Assembly: GCA_030142905.1 (NCBI GenBank)
Contig: JASJOG010000080.1
Coordinates: 467,001 to 531,000 of the forward strand
Direction of reading: 5' to 3'
Origin: Heliopora coerulea
Lineage: Eukaryota > Cnidaria > Anthozoa > Scleralcyonacea > Helioporidae
DNA: 64,000 nt
The notes beneath the pieces are model-generated. The model was not told the origin of the DNA, searched no databases, and saw nothing but the letters and a program-made list of their open reading frames with translations. The position numbers and the translations under genes are program-made. Numbering within the stretch: position 1 is the stretch's first letter; every line of letters begins with the position of its first letter. Of this stretch, positions 26,890-40,160 are shown piece after piece.

Positions 26890-29400
26890 TTTTTTCATAC
26901 ATCCGTTTTATTTGTATCGCATTTTTTACTTAGTACAAAAATAGAAATAATTTGAAATACTTGCATTACGATGTGATTCCTGGTGCGTCGTTCACTTAAA
27001 AACTTGACCAAAAGTCGAAAACACCAGTTCAAGTGCTATCCGTGAACAAAGAACGTTTGTTGTTTGAACCAGGAACCGAGAAGGAATTTAGCTTCATTGC
27101 AGTGTTGACGCTTTGTTTGGTATGTTCATTCTTTGAGTTTGTTCCTACTTTAAATAGTCTATGTGTCAAGGTTTTTCACATAATTTCCAGTTAACGGTTC
27201 TCTAAACTTTCTTATCGAGCGAAAATAAGGTTCGTTTTACCAAACGAAAGGTTTACCAGCGCTTTTAGAGCAGCACATTGTTCTATATAGATCAACGATA
27301 GCCTTAATTTACAGAAGCTCTTAGGTTTGTAGGGACAATTCTCCTATCCGGTCGTACGAAGACCAGCTAAGCCCTGGAGAACTTACGCAAGTGTTATTCA
27401 TGCTTCAAAGAGAAACACAATGAACTCAAACTGGCAGTGCGACATTATGAACCTTATTAATGGTACCTTATGAGTTTGTCTTTAGCGGACATATTACTTG
27501 GTGACTACAGCCTTGTTGTTGAAGAGGAAACTTCAAGACGTTTCCTCTGATAGAAAGCAAAGTGTTGTGAATCACATTTTATGATGTTTGCTGGTCTGTA
27601 TGTCGAAAGAGTTAATGGTACCTTACGAAGTAATCCTAAGTGTACTTATCACTTGGTCACTCCAGCCTTGTTGAAAAATAATAGAAAGCAAAGTATTATG
27701 AAACACGTTTTATCATCTCTGCATGTAATTTGTGCTACGAAAGTTGTCATGAACTGAATAGTAATTTATTGAATGCCACAGTAATGCGTTCAAAAAACAA
27801 CATCTAAGCTATATCTAGGCGACCTTATAAGTTATAACGAAAGTTGTACAGTTTGTTTGAACTTTGTCGGGGCTAAGATTAACAAAATTATTTCCTTTTG
27901 CTATGTTCAAGAATTCTTGTCGTAACACTACTGTTACCCCTCTTGAATATGTTATGAACAATGTTATCAGAGTAGTTCTAAAGTGTTTTTATTTACGTCA
28001 TCAGATTTTTAAGCTTAAGTCATTATTGTTAAATCCTTGCTCCGGATTGTAAGTCCAGCCTATCTATGAGTTACTTTACTGAATTCCTGGTAAAGCATAA
28101 TTTTTGTATTCAGACCAAAATCAAGCTCTGTACTTGGTACGAAACTGTAAAATAACATAAACATCAGGAAGACAGTTACTTTCCTGCCGTAATATGTCAG
28201 TTTCGAACAGAATCGTATTCATCTGTCATCGAAATATCTTTTTGAATCGATCTGGCTGAAAACATCACATTCCAAACAACGCCTTTACCTGGTGGAGGAA
28301 AAGACTTGGTCCAAACGCAGCTGATTGGTCAACTTCCAGTCACATTAGTGTCAAAACACTGTCATATGAAACAGCCTACCAAAAGGATAAAGGAGAAAGA
28401 GCAAGCAAAAGTTCCACTGTAGACAGAAGAACAAGATCAACTTGCAAGAAGAGAACGAGGGACAACAAGAACGTCTTGTTAGAACTGACCACCATTTGAA
28501 CTTTTGTTAGAAACAGTTATCCTGTATCAGTTTATGACCAAAAATAAAGTCCTGTTTCTCGCAATTGCTGTGTCTGTACTGAGCTAAATCACCTTCTTCA
28601 TCACAAAAGGAATATCTAATATGATGTCATTAATGAATAAGTTCTGCTTTTTGCGTTTCCTACATATCTGGTTGCATGACATGACGGAGGCTTCCAAAAG
28701 TTCGTACCAGGAGCAACTTTTATTCGCCTACAAAAGGTGAAGAATCGTATCGCCTTGATAGTAGGCGGCCCTGCAGATATAGATTTTACTTTGTCCTAAA
28801 AATATATTTATTCATCGATATTAACGCGTTTTATGAATGCTTATTTAAGATGTTAATGTTGTTATCAGGTAGAAAATTCGGAAGCTATCAATTAAGTCTC
28901 TAAGTTCGATAAGCAGGTAGAAAATATTAACTTAACCCGTTTTATCAGTATAAGTTAATATGCCGTGTTTACTGCTCGCTCCTAATCTGATTTCCAACGA
29001 TCGATTACGTCAGTTTTTCATGATTATCTTAATTATCTTAATCGAAACTATTTATATTTGCATTTTTCATTATTAGTTTCCCGGTATAGTTCCTCATACT
29101 TCGTTATTTATCTCAACGTTCCCACACAGACATGCTGTGATCTCTCTTGGGATCTGTAAGCTATTAATCATCTTTGATCATTCACTCCTGAAAATTTAAA
29201 AACATCAATTGATCAGTTCTTTGGGCTGCCTTCCGTGAACCAAGAACGCCTCTTGGTTAAGCTTTCAATTCTAATTTTATACTATTATGGGCAAAATTCT
29301 GTTGTGCGTACACCCCACTGGTTACTAAAGCGGTTTTGTTATCAGCTTTGATACCTATTTTCGTCCCAAAGAAAACGACGTATAAACGTATGGAAGTCCT
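26890..29400. other. Unassigned intergenic DNA
   Basis: No supported gene. An AATAAAG signal near 28,543 follows a purine-rich stretch and may mark the end of an unrecognised transcript or LTR. Confidence 0.45.
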
Positions 29401-29401
29401 C

Positions 29402-29790
29402 TTAGATCGGAATCATATTAGTTGAAACTGAAGACCAATGTGAGCGCTGTCGTCTGTTTTTCGACTTCATTATTACCGCAGCGATATACTTCTTTTGGCA
29501 AAGCTTTTTCAGAACATTTTGCCAAGTATTCGCATACGTTTGGATTTTCAATTCCGGATCTTTTATACCGATGTCGCAGCATCAAGCACCAGCCCAGGTT
29601 ACTGAGCGATCTTGCAATAGCGGGATGATTTTTGTCGTGTTGCAGCAGACGTATTCTCATATTGAATTCTTTCTTTATGTACTTTTCATCCTTGTTATTC
29701 TTCAGGTACACAAAACACTCACCAATGCTATTCAGAGTTTTTCCGTGATATCGGTCGTCCCTCTTGTGGTAGAATATTCTTTGAATATCT
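29402..29790 (-). pseudogene. TPR exon relic (kinesin-light-chain/nephrocystin-3-like repeats)
   Basis: Starts after an acceptor-like CTTTAG and reads YHGKTLNSIGECFVYLKNN, then FNMRIRLLQHDKNHPAIARS and LSNLGWCLMLRHRY. The N-x-x-G and LSNLGWCL spacing is that of tandem TPRs in large cnidarian NACHT/TPR proteins. The repeat register is lost after about 80 residues and a stop follows, so it is probably a gene fragment. No neighbouring exons found. Confidence 0.55.
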
Positions 29791-30387
29791 AAAGCTTGTT
29801 AGAAAAACTTGATTCCTTTCTGGTATGTGTCTTGTTCACAGTAACACATTGCGATTAATTATGGTTCTAAGTGTACGTAATCTCGGCATTGGCCTAGTCG
29901 CCCTCCGACAGTTTTCGTTTAATCTGAAGGGCTAACGAGTAATTTTTGTGTATTTTGTCGTAAAAACCGTTGTGTTGGCAGGATATCCCTGACTAAAGTG
30001 AAGGCGGAAATGGCGGATGGTTGATTTCCCGGTAGATAAATCGCCACTAAACTCATGCTAATACTGCTAATAAAAAACAGACTCTATAAGCAAAGAATTT
30101 CTTTCTCTTCTAAATTTTCCATAAGTTATTCACGAGGGAAATTTTGTAGATAAAGGCGAAATTTCCCACTTGCATCAGCAATGAGGGAAATTTGTGATTT
30201 TGAACGTCCTCAGAGGACTAAAGAATCAGAGGTGAGCACGGCATATAACGTCTGTAATAACATCAAGCTTCCACGTGAACTTTCTGTATATCATTAATGT
30301 TGCTCACTAACATTATTACCATATCGTGGCTGCCGTACAAACATTACATATGTCACACTGACTGACGGACAGATTATCTCACCATCT
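29791..30387. other. Unassigned intergenic DNA
   Basis: Nothing recognised between the TPR relic and the tRNA-like sequence at 30,388. Confidence 0.45.
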
Positions 30388-30463
30388 GAGCGTCGGTTCC
30401 TCATTAGTTAAGTGTATCTCGCCGGTCGTCAGAAGGATGCGGGTTCAATCCGGTCTGGGGCTC
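30388..30463 (+). pseudogene. Degenerate tRNA-like SINE head
   Basis: Diverged copy of the 7.3-8.0 kb tRNA-like unit (CGCCGGTCGTCAGAAGGATG, GGGTTCAATCC, TCTGGGGCTCAG); acceptor and D arms are eroded. Confidence 0.6.
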
Positions 30464-30940
30464 AGAAATTTTTTTCTCTATGTCCACAGTTTATTCAGAT
30501 TACGACAATTGTCCCTCTCGGGAATTACTTTCATCTTACGTCCCGTCTTCTGATGGTCCGTCTTTAGAATTTTTTACCAGTTCCTGGTTTACAGATCAAG
30601 CCTCGTTCACAAGAAGCAACGTACAACAACATAAGGACAGGGTCAAGTGAAAGCAAAACACGCTTGGTCTATGTCGATATCTTTACAGTAGGAATAAAGC
30701 AATCAGTGGCGTAGGAATCAAATTTTACGTTGGGAAGGGGAAAGCTTTCAGGGGCACCTTTGCGCACAGAAAGGGTACCCTCAAAATAGATAACATCTAT
30801 CATCCCAGTTCTTTTGACTGAGCTTTGCATTTTGGTAAAAGTGGAAATCATTAGCTTGAAGATCCTTGTCCAATGTTGCTTGCTTAAGTATAATACGAGG
30901 TCTGGGTACGACCTTGGTATATATATATATATATATATAC

Positions 30941-31110
30941 GTGAACGTTTAGGTTTACGAAATGCAAAGAGGGCTCAATAACGCAAAGAAAGAGCAAATG
31001 GGATTATATCGCTTACCTCAAAAAGTCACTACAGCCTGTATCATCTTGGGAGTCACCTGAAGATTCTTTCCCAAGATGAAACAGGCTGTAGTGACTTTTT
31101 GAGGTAAGCG

Positions 31111-31112
<2 letters not shown>
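30941..31112 (+). mobile_element. Solo Penelope family A terminal repeat, inverted plus direct piece
   Basis: 30941-31050 matches the inverted repeat at 2099-2215, and 31051-31112 matches the direct tail. Both sides abut TA runs (30,921-30,940 and 31,113-31,157). This repeats the insertion pattern of the complete element in another place. Confidence 0.8.
31051..31096 (+). ncRNA. Hammerhead-like motif in solo Penelope repeat
   Basis: Same 46-nt layout as 2680-2725 with CCC instead of CTC in the stem II loop; core bases unchanged despite being a separate insertion. Confidence 0.55.
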
Positions 31113-31159
<47 letters not shown>

Positions 31160-33193
31160 GTACGACTTCGATGTATATATATTATATATGGACCTCGAGG
31201 TCGAAATATAATACGACCTCTGGGTCGACAGTAATAAGTGTTGTACCCAGACATCCGAGTTTTTGTGGGGCTGGAAAACTGAATCAGTGCACCAAACACG
31301 TCGCCTCCTGGAGGCTTCCAAGGGAATGGTTCCAAGAAATTTTTTAAAAATAAGAATTACCGAATTAATTATACCAGGGAAAACTGCTGGATCTGACTGT
31401 AGCTATCACTGAACTGCGTCGGGTTAATCGATGCAATCTTTTTCGCTGGAAACAGTTTTAACTTTTGGGTAGCTTTTGGCTTTTTGTTTCCTTTTGTTTA
31501 TATAATTTTTTATCTATTTCATTTCATTATAAAAGGAAAAAAAACGGCCCAGGCCTTCTGGTCTATGGGCTGGTTACGCCACTGGCTTGTGATGATACTT
31601 TGGGATTCTCGGATACTAATTCATCAGGAAAAGTTCCAGCTTCTTGTTTGAGACTGACATCAGAGTAAAAGTGACGTTCAACGTGGGATTTTTCTTTCAT
31701 ATTCCTTTGTGTCTTTTTAATCTATAAACCCAAGCAATAGAGAAAAAACTGACGCGTTACACTTCTGTAAAGGCATTTCATTTTTCTCTAAAAAGGGCAC
31801 TTTACATGCTTAAAAAAGGTATATTTTTTCGTTTCAAAAAGGTTGTGAGGGCACGTGTCTCCAATGACCCCCGGTTCCTACGCATATGGTCTTACTTTTT
31901 CTTCGAAAACCGATAACTGTTAGCGGGGTCTTAATATAGGGAAGTTATCAAGGTGTAATTGTGATTAACGGGGATAGGAATAGCTGTGCAGGACACTCTT
32001 CTGAAGGGAAAAATACTTCGAGTTTCAGGTCATTCAATGGCCCTCTTAACCTCCTGTAATTGTAACTGTTGCCAGTTATTATATATAAATAATTGATACA
32101 GCGCTGGTATACCATATGAACTGTTCTGCTCAGTTATGTGAGTCTCAGTATGTCAGTAATTTCTAACTGATTATATCCATACGTATTAAGTGCCATGTAG
32201 ATACTCGAAGACCTTGGCAGTATCTATGTTACACCTGTTGTAAAGCAGTAGACATATGAACAAGCATACATTGCTATTCGCTCGGCCATTTGAGTTATTG
32301 GTTTGCTGAAAAGTTAAAAATGAGCAAGTTACTTTTGATCAAAAGCTCACATGTTCTATTCTCAGGGATTCAGGTATCTCTTTTGAGCATTAATCCATTA
32401 CATACATAGACTACCATGTTTAATTTATTCTATCATCAGAAAAATTTATTAGTGAAAGACAGCGTTTGGGCTGGCTGTTGGGGCTACAATGGGTTAAAGA
32501 TCAACTGAAGCTTGAGAAGCATCCAACTAAAATGTTTCGTTTGACTTGATTTAATTTCTGTTCATCTCATCTCTCTTCAGTTTACTTAATTTTATTTCAT
32601 ATATATTTCAATTTCGTTTCAATTTCATTTAAATTTCATTTCAGTTTCATTTAAATTTCATTTCAATTTCATTTCAATATTCTTTCAATTTTCTTTTCTT
32701 TTCTTTTGTTTTTTTTACTTTATTTTACTTTTCTTTTCTGTACTTTACTTTACTTTATTTTATTTAATTTTGTTTTATTTACTTTACCATAATTTATTGG
32801 CTGGCCAACCACAACATCTGACGCCAGCTACTACGGTGCCTAAACGTAAATATGCAAACTTAGACAACTGGGAACAACAAATATTCTACACATTTTCAAT
32901 ATTATAGTATACTGTATTTCAACTAAAAGTAGTTTTGATGTATTTTTATATTTACTCTTATAGTAAAACCAACAACTAAAACGAACAAACATCCAGGGAC
33001 GAGAAACCAGCAAGGAAAAAAGTAAGTGCACGACTATTTACTTTAAAATTGATGTAATGATTAATTGCTCAATAATAAAGGGATAGAGTTACTTTGTTTC
33101 TGGAGAAAAAAAATTATGGAACTCAGTTCTATTACAGACATGGCCTTAGGGGAAGATCGTTTATTGACTATTATTGCATCAAAATTTATAAAT
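31160..33193. other. Unassigned, with T-rich low-complexity tract
   Basis: 31,160-31,260 contains repeated TACGACCTC/GGTCG blocks around the Penelope insertion. 32,590-32,790 is (TTTCA/TTTTA)n low-complexity. No gene supported. Confidence 0.5.
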
Positions 33194-33206
33194 ACTTAGG
33201 TAATGT

Positions 33207-33541
33207 CAGAATCATCCTCAGAGACCTCCATAAACAGAAACATTTCATGATAATCTGACACTGGCGAAGTCAACTGAGAAATGTTAACTCGAGCGAGATT
33301 TGAACTCGCACCTTAGTGATACCGGTCCGCTGATACATCCTCTCACGGATAAGCGTTAAGTTGTCGCGAGAGTATCTTTGGAGTTAAATTAGAAGAATCT
33401 CATTTCCAATCCCTATGGACTCGATAGCTCAACAGATAGAGAGGCGGGCCGATATCCCGAAGGTAAAAATTCAAATCCCTCTCGATCAACATTTTTCAGT
33501 TGACTTCGGCAGTGTCAGATTATTATGAAAAGCTGCTGTTC
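33207..33541. mobile_element. Head-to-head pair of tRNA-derived SINEs with 13-bp target duplication
   Basis: Flanks ACTTAGGTAATGT at 33194-33206 and 33542-33554. The outer arms are inverted copies of each other (TCAACTGAGAAATGTTAACT and the complement of its partner; TTCATGATAATCTGACACTG and partner). The centre holds two tRNA-like heads with B boxes (AGTTCAAATCTCGC on minus, AATTCAAATCCC on plus). Confidence 0.7.
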
Positions 33542-33559
33542 ACTTAGGTAATGTAGTTA

Positions 33560-35680
33560 ATGCTATTTGCCTACGACTTGAAGGTAACGTGAGAAATTGC
33601 TCATATGTATTCCGTTTGTGATTTTATGTTCGACTTTAAGGAGTGTTACTGAACATGACTGCTGTCCATTGCGATTGATGGTTGCACGAGGGTTATTAGC
33701 CGTTGAACAGATTGACCAAGTTAGTGTTCAAATGATAAACTGCTATAAATTTAAACAGTCATTTCCTGTTTATTGCGACTATTAGCAGAACCAGAGAAAC
33801 CTAAGAGAAAGTAATTGTTGGTAACAAACCGAACGGCTGCTTTGGAATCCAGGGTTAATACAACGATTCAGGGAATGTAGAGTTGTTGAGGCTGGTTTCA
33901 AAGTCGTCATACCTGCTATGAAAGTAACTGAGACCTCTCTCTGCAGCATCAGCCATACTCCAAGAAAAGCAGGCAATTGCTAAATGTCTTTATATTTGAC
34001 TGCAGAACAGAAAACTGATCACAGTCAACCCAGAACCATAAAAAACGTGTTGTTGTTTTGTGGTCGGTGATAATTATATAGCTGTAGTTACATGTACGTG
34101 ACTGATGAGGAACAAGAAAGTATGAGTAATGTATCACCAGCATATTCCTGTAAGCATCAACATTAATTATTTTGGTTTGATAAATGCACCACAACTGCTC
34201 AGAAAGTTGAACGGAATAGGCAAATCTAATATCCTAAGACGTCGGTGACGTCTGGGCCTTTAGCTGGGATAAAGGTTGCCCATTCATCCTTCCTGGTGAT
34301 AATCCCAATTATCAATTGAAACTTATGTCTAAAAATCAAATTGTACACAGCCAATTTATGGCTGAATTACAATCCATTTTGGCATTACTGAACTAGATTT
34401 GTATCCAAATTTGGTTAATTTTTGCATTTGAAACTCCAATTTGGCTTTACATGTAGTTCAAATCTTCAGGTCTCCTATCCCTAGGCTGTGTATATTGCCA
34501 TCTGCTGTGGCTAGTGGAACCAAGTGTTTCCATTAAACTTGTACTTCTGGTAATGATATCATTAATCGTGTGTCTGATGGGAACATATTGGAGGTAGTCT
34601 CAATTCTTGCATCCCTATGGCGGTTAGGGTTACATAGTGACAAGGTATTAAGTAGTTTCGCTTTAGTAGAAGTTGTGCCAGAAACTTATTAAGTCCAGTT
34701 GAATGAACTTATTGCGATCAACTGACCACAGCATTTTGTGCAATTGTACATTGAAAAATGACATTAAGGATAAAGGGTGCACTTTAGAATTATTTTCATT
34801 CTGCCAAAATTGCTAGATAATTTTATTTAGCAGAGTGGGGTGCCTGGTCCTTAATGGGTTAACCTCAAACTCAAGCAAACTCAGTGTATTTATACTTTGG
34901 TCTATTGTCTTGTTTGCAACAACAATTCTTTGAATTGAAAATGCGACTATTATTTCGTGAACTTTAATGAGATCATGGCACACATTAGGTGCTTTTTCGA
35001 ACAAATGGCTTTCAAACAATATTTTTCACAAAAGACATGAAAGAATTCTGACGTTAAGTGAAGCAATAATCATTGTCAGATTTCTATTCATCCTCATTTG
35101 ATTGCACTATTCCACCTGATATCCACTTTATTATATTTGAAGTAAAGGATAAATAGCGAGAAGAAGAAAACATGTTTTCAGGTTGTCTTTCTTCACGAAT
35201 TAATTGTTGTCGGGGATTGTATATACAATCCCGGCTATTTCATGTATTGTACATACAGTCCCTCCCAGCTTTTCAAAAGCACTATTGTTTATTAGGTTTC
35301 TTCAGGAGGACAAACTTCTCGAATGTAGAAAGAAAACCGACTTAATCGTGTTTTAAGTCTGAGGATACAGTATTAATTGGCGCTGCTTTGAACAAGAATG
35401 CTAAGAAAGAGCCACTAGAGACAGTAATCCAGTAATCGACAGCAATTTGGATTTTTTTCCTGAGGAAGATCAGTTTCCTTTCCAATGAACAAAAGCTGTT
35501 TATTGTAGATGTTCTTGGAAGCAACTGCATGTAGCAATAAAATAAAATGGCAAAGTGATTAGGAGCAATAGCAACAATCACAAAGCAAGCTAAAGACCTG
35601 GGTAAATTTATGATAATACTGAAATAGATATTGCTGGTGATTTCAAAAGCAGTTTAACATATACTCCTGTCGTATTTATT
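33560..35680. other. Unassigned intergenic DNA
   Basis: No coding or repeat family recognised on either strand; a small inverted motif TGTATATACA lies near 35,217. Confidence 0.45.
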
Positions 35681-35689
35681 ATCCCCTCA

Positions 35690-35770
35690 CCCAGCGCACG
35701 AAGCGTGGTGCCCGGGCACTAATCTCGACGTACGTGGAGTCTATTTACACGCGTGGTGACTAGGTAACGT
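35690..35770 (-). repeat. Terminal fragment of the element family at 58.7-59.1 kb
   Basis: The reverse complement shares CTAGTCACCA, CACGTACGTCGAGATTA and CACCACGCTTCG with 59,050-59,120. A (TA)n run follows, and a tRNA-like B box (GTTCAAATCCC) lies near 35,910. Confidence 0.55.
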
Positions 35771-36196
35771 AGTGTGTATTTATATATATATATATATATA
35801 TACATAAGTATATGTCACCTCTTTAATATACCTGGACTGCGGGTCCTCCTAAGAAATCACTTGCAGCGAGTGTCCGAAAAACGGCGGTGTAAGGCTCTTG
35901 TTCAAATCCCGGACACTTTTGAGGTGGCGACTGATTCTACGCTGTTGGGGATAAAGTCCCCGACCGGGAAGTAAACGATGTGGTTAGTGGAAAATTTTAA
36001 AAATCTAAAATGATCGGAAAACGATTTTAAGTATTTTTATAATAAATCTTTGTGAAATATCTCTCTGCACAACTTCTAAATCCTTTAGATCTTCTCTGAA
36101 GATTTTATCCTAAATATTATTGATTTTTCCCGATCGGAGAAGCCATAGCTTCCCCAACACAGGGCCTGTAGCCTCCCTGCCGCCTCGCCCAGGATG

Positions 36197-37559
36197 TAGG
36201 CCTTTATAGATCGTGCTAGTAAAAGTAGCATATTATGCTACTAGCATTGCCCGTTTTTGTTCCAAATTATTCTCAAATTATGCTCCTTTTTACAAATTAT
36301 GCTACTTTTTCTTGAAGTGTGCTTTTCAAAAAAGAAACACAAAATAAGTCCAAATTATGTATTTATTGTTAATAAAGAATGATATCTTCTTTATCTTGAG
36401 TTGCACACTTGCTCTAATAAAACACAACTAACTACTGCACTTCATTCCTGATTAAAATAGGTTACTTAATGATGTATCACATTTAATATGTTAGATTGAG
36501 GCGTTGCGTTATGTTCCATGCGTCATCGATGAAGCGAACGATCACTGCTATTGTCTCGCCTTGTCTGGTGCTTCCATCAAAAATTACCGATACATCCCTT
36601 GTCATCTCTCCCTCTCCTGGCACAGATAGTTCTTTCTTTATTTTAGCAACTTCCTGTTTGAAAATAAGGGCTATGTACTGTCCGAGATTGGCGCTACTGG
36701 TAAGTCGATAGCCATTTTTTTCCAACAGAGGACGAAGCCTGTCTATTTTTCTGATGGGAATCTCGGCCTTTAAAAACTCCTCCACTACTTCCTGTCGGTA
36801 TGCTAGCTCAGCTAAGGGTAACGTGCTATCTTGGTGACCCTTCTCTCGACTTAGTGCTTCGGTAATGATTTGTTCTCTCAACTTCGACTTCTTGATCTTC
36901 TCTTTCCCACTGGTATGTTTTTTGGAAGTGCAATGGGCTGACAATATGCTTTTCTTTGATGAAACAACTGTTTTGCAAGCATTGCAAAATATCGTGTTGC
37001 CTCTAACACTTAGATGCTGACCTAGAAATTGATTAATACGATCATGTAATGAAACTTTTTTCACGTCAGATGCCCCTCTGGTCTTGCATTGGCTTTTGGT
37101 TTGTTGCAGGCTCTGATCTCTGGAGATTTGAGCCCGATCTGGCCTGTTGGGTGGTTGTTCTTCTCGTAACTGTAAGTTCGACGCCATTTCGTTGCCAGTG
37201 AAGGCGGAAACTGCCACCAACACAACCTTTACTTCCGGTGTGCCCAATTCTCTAGGCTGTAGAGTCTAGACGACGGACGACGCTTTTTTTGCGGTAACCT
37301 TCTTCCCCCAAGACATTGCAAAATTGTAAAGCGAGTGAACCATGGACCGAACTTGAAAACAATCAATCTTAGAGACCAAACAAGTCATGATTCTGGTAAT
37401 ATTCTATAAAAAAAAAAAACAAAAACAAAAAAAAACTCCAAAAAACCCTAAAAATATGCTGATTATGCTAGCTGTGCTACTTTTATAAAAAGTGCAAAAA
37501 TTATGCTCGTTTTTCCAAATTATGCCAAAAATTATACTAGCACAATCTATAAAGGCCTA
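36197..37559 (-). mobile_element. Non-autonomous hAT transposon with perfect 8-bp target duplication
   Basis: Flanked by CCAGGATG at 36189-36196 and 37560-37567. Termini are TAGGCCTTTATAGATCGTGC and the complement of TAGGCCTTTATAGATTGTGC, with one mismatch in 20. Subterminal AAATTATGC-type motifs repeat at both ends. 1363 bp in total, too short for a full transposase. Confidence 0.9.
36483..37247 (-). pseudogene. hAT transposase N-terminal part (BED/CGGBP1-like finger), truncated
   Basis: 254 residues; the more likely start is the internal Met of MASNLQL. A zinc finger of C-x2-C...H...H type (FCNACKTVV, then SAHCTSKKH) follows a basic leader. Then a helical region, and the first catalytic block of the RNase H-like fold (VSVIFDGSTRQGE) supplies one Asp. 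Translation ends at TAA 36483-36485, before the other catalytic residues and the dimerisation region, so the protein could bind ends but not transpose. Confidence 0.75.
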
Positions 37560-37569
37560 CCAGGATGGC

Positions 37570-40126
37570 TATTCCTTAAATATATCTTAACTAGTGTTAC
37601 GAGCCGGTCCCTATTAAATGTGGCTGATTTTGGTTCAATTTGCTCGCAACAAAGAATACAAAACCAGCTATATTTTCAACTATTTATTTTACTATATTTA
37701 AATTGCTTAAAGATTAGCGTCTTTATATTTTCTAACCTTGAAGTATGTATTATACTGGTATATTCACTAATCGTTCAACTTATCTCTTTGTATATATTGC
37801 CGTGAGACTGAGCACAACTCTTATCACTCCGTACGCTCTTTGGATTTTGGTTCTGTTGATTTCTTTGGTTCTTCACTTTGATAATTTTTTTAAAGACCTT
37901 AAGTTTATGGTTCGGTTTCTTCGTAAGTTTCTACTTCGGTTCGTGATGATGTTATTCAGGCTAACGCCTTATGAATAATACATGCACTGTTGAGTTGTGC
38001 TCTGCCTTTTATACGTTTAGCTAGGGGAAGAAACTATAGACTATGACTTATTTCCCTTACGTTAAAGGGTGCGTCAAAGCTTGTTCCAGCACAGGATGTC
38101 CGTGACGTTATCTTGTCGGCCAAGGCGTTTTCCTGTTGCGTTTTGAGGTTTAAACTATTTTCCTACTCATGGATGAAAGCAAGGTTAACTAAGGTTTCGA
38201 ATATATCCTAAACATAATATCTACTATGATGTATAATAAAATATAAACTGCCAAGTATATCTCATACATGTAACACTAGCAAAAAGCTGTATCGAATTTT
38301 TGAATAACTAAACTTACATTTTTAAAAATTGTATATCCATCAAATTGCATCTTATCTAACTTATGGCGTGATTTCGTTGGTGAAATTTGAATTCGATTGC
38401 GAAAGAGTGAATGGCTGCGCTCACTAGTAAGGTTTTACAGCTGACCCCAGTTTGTTAGTATCAACCAACTTTCAAGTCACCTTACACAGATGAACAAAAT
38501 TGGGTAATTTCGCTTTTCCATAGTTTGGTTACTGCACAAATATATCGTAAGAGTGAAAAGACGTCATGTCCTGTTTCCCAAATTGGGAAAGTGAAGTAGG
38601 TAAGTTCCACAGATTGAGGGGAATCCCCCTTTGAAAAAAGCCGATGAAATGCAATGTTTTGTACCGCCCATCAAGATGTCGTCAGTCGTGTACGACTTAT
38701 TGTCACTATAGATTTCATACATGACGTCAGCTTATCCACGCAATACGATTGTCGTATATGATTCTTCACTTTGGCTTATGCAATTATGTTATAAAGAACA
38801 ATTCCTGCTTGTTATTCGCTCGCCAATATTGCAATTGGTCCTGAAGACTCTCATGACCGAATTGGATACGTCAAAATGAACAATCGTATACGAGTCGTAT
38901 CGTGTAAATTGACCATTACTCAAACGGTCATTTTTGACTGTCGTACACGACTCATCGTCATACAAAAGGTCATTTCAGCCCACCGTTTTGATTTTTTACC
39001 ATTTTATGGCAGCCCTTCCCTGGCATCGAGGCCCTGGGTAGGTGTTTGGTGAAAAATGAATCCAAGATGCCTGCCCATCGATGGCAGTTTTTGCAAGTCA
39101 GTTTAAGGACTCGGCGTGGTCTAGTTCTTTAGCTCTAGTCCTTTACACGACCTTAATTTTCAGCTTCAATTTATTTGGTTCAGCTTCAAAGACATTCGCA
39201 ACTCTGAAAAAATAGTGTTCACTCGAAATGATACTAGAAAAATTTTATACTAGCGATTAATTGAAAAGATTCAGAAATGCTGTGCTCCTGCGTTGTATGT
39301 AAGTGTACTTAGTTTGTGATCACCTTGGTTTTCTTTCATCTGGGACCCAGACAATTTGTAAGAATTTACAAACATATCTTAATATGCCAAGGCATGTTAA
39401 AGATGTTGAAATATAAACAAGATAACTTTCTAGAAATAAATTTGCCTTGATAAAACTTCATAAACTCACGCGTACAACAGTTAACATCTTGCTTTGTTTC
39501 TTGGAAGTGAAACTCTTTTTTTATTGTTAGTTGTAACTTAGCGTGAATAGCTTTATTCTGACTCCTACGTGGTAAGATGACATGAGCAACACAGCGTGTA
39601 GTATACACGACCATCCTGACCGGAAAACAGTTACGCTGGCTCGGTACCTTTTATTTAAAATTTGAACAATACAAGTTTGACCTTCATAAAGTTATGAATT
39701 GATATATTCGAAGATAATGAAAGGTGACGTGATCGGGAAAAACATTTTTGGTGTCCAAAAAAATGCTGTTAAAAAAAGTGAACCATTTGTTACCATGGCA
39801 AAAATTATGTTTCAACTCGTATTTTGAATGTGAGCTGCATCCAACGATTGAACAATTTCTTAACAATTTTGGAAATCTTGTCAACCGAGGTTTTATTAGT
39901 AAGCTTGTTTGTTCGTAAAATCCTTTGAATGGACTTAAGTCAATGTGAACTAAGCAGTTGAACTAAGATACCGCACTTCAGACCTTCACCTAGGAAAAAA
40001 TTCAAGTTTATGTGCGTGGACGAAGGTGTTCAATTGATTTATGGTTGATAAATAGGCATCATTGTCCCAGTTGCACATGAACTTGTTCTTCAGACGATCT
40101 TGAGCCAAATTAATTTCTTTTAACAG
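37570..40126. other. Unassigned DNA upstream of the ankyrin/Death gene
   Basis: No gene recognised. Related CGTATACGA/CGTACACGA words recur in both orientations between 38,680 and 38,960, possibly an eroded MITE. Confidence 0.45.
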
Positions 40127-40160
40127 GAATAATACAACACTTTAGAAAGAATCTTCCAAC

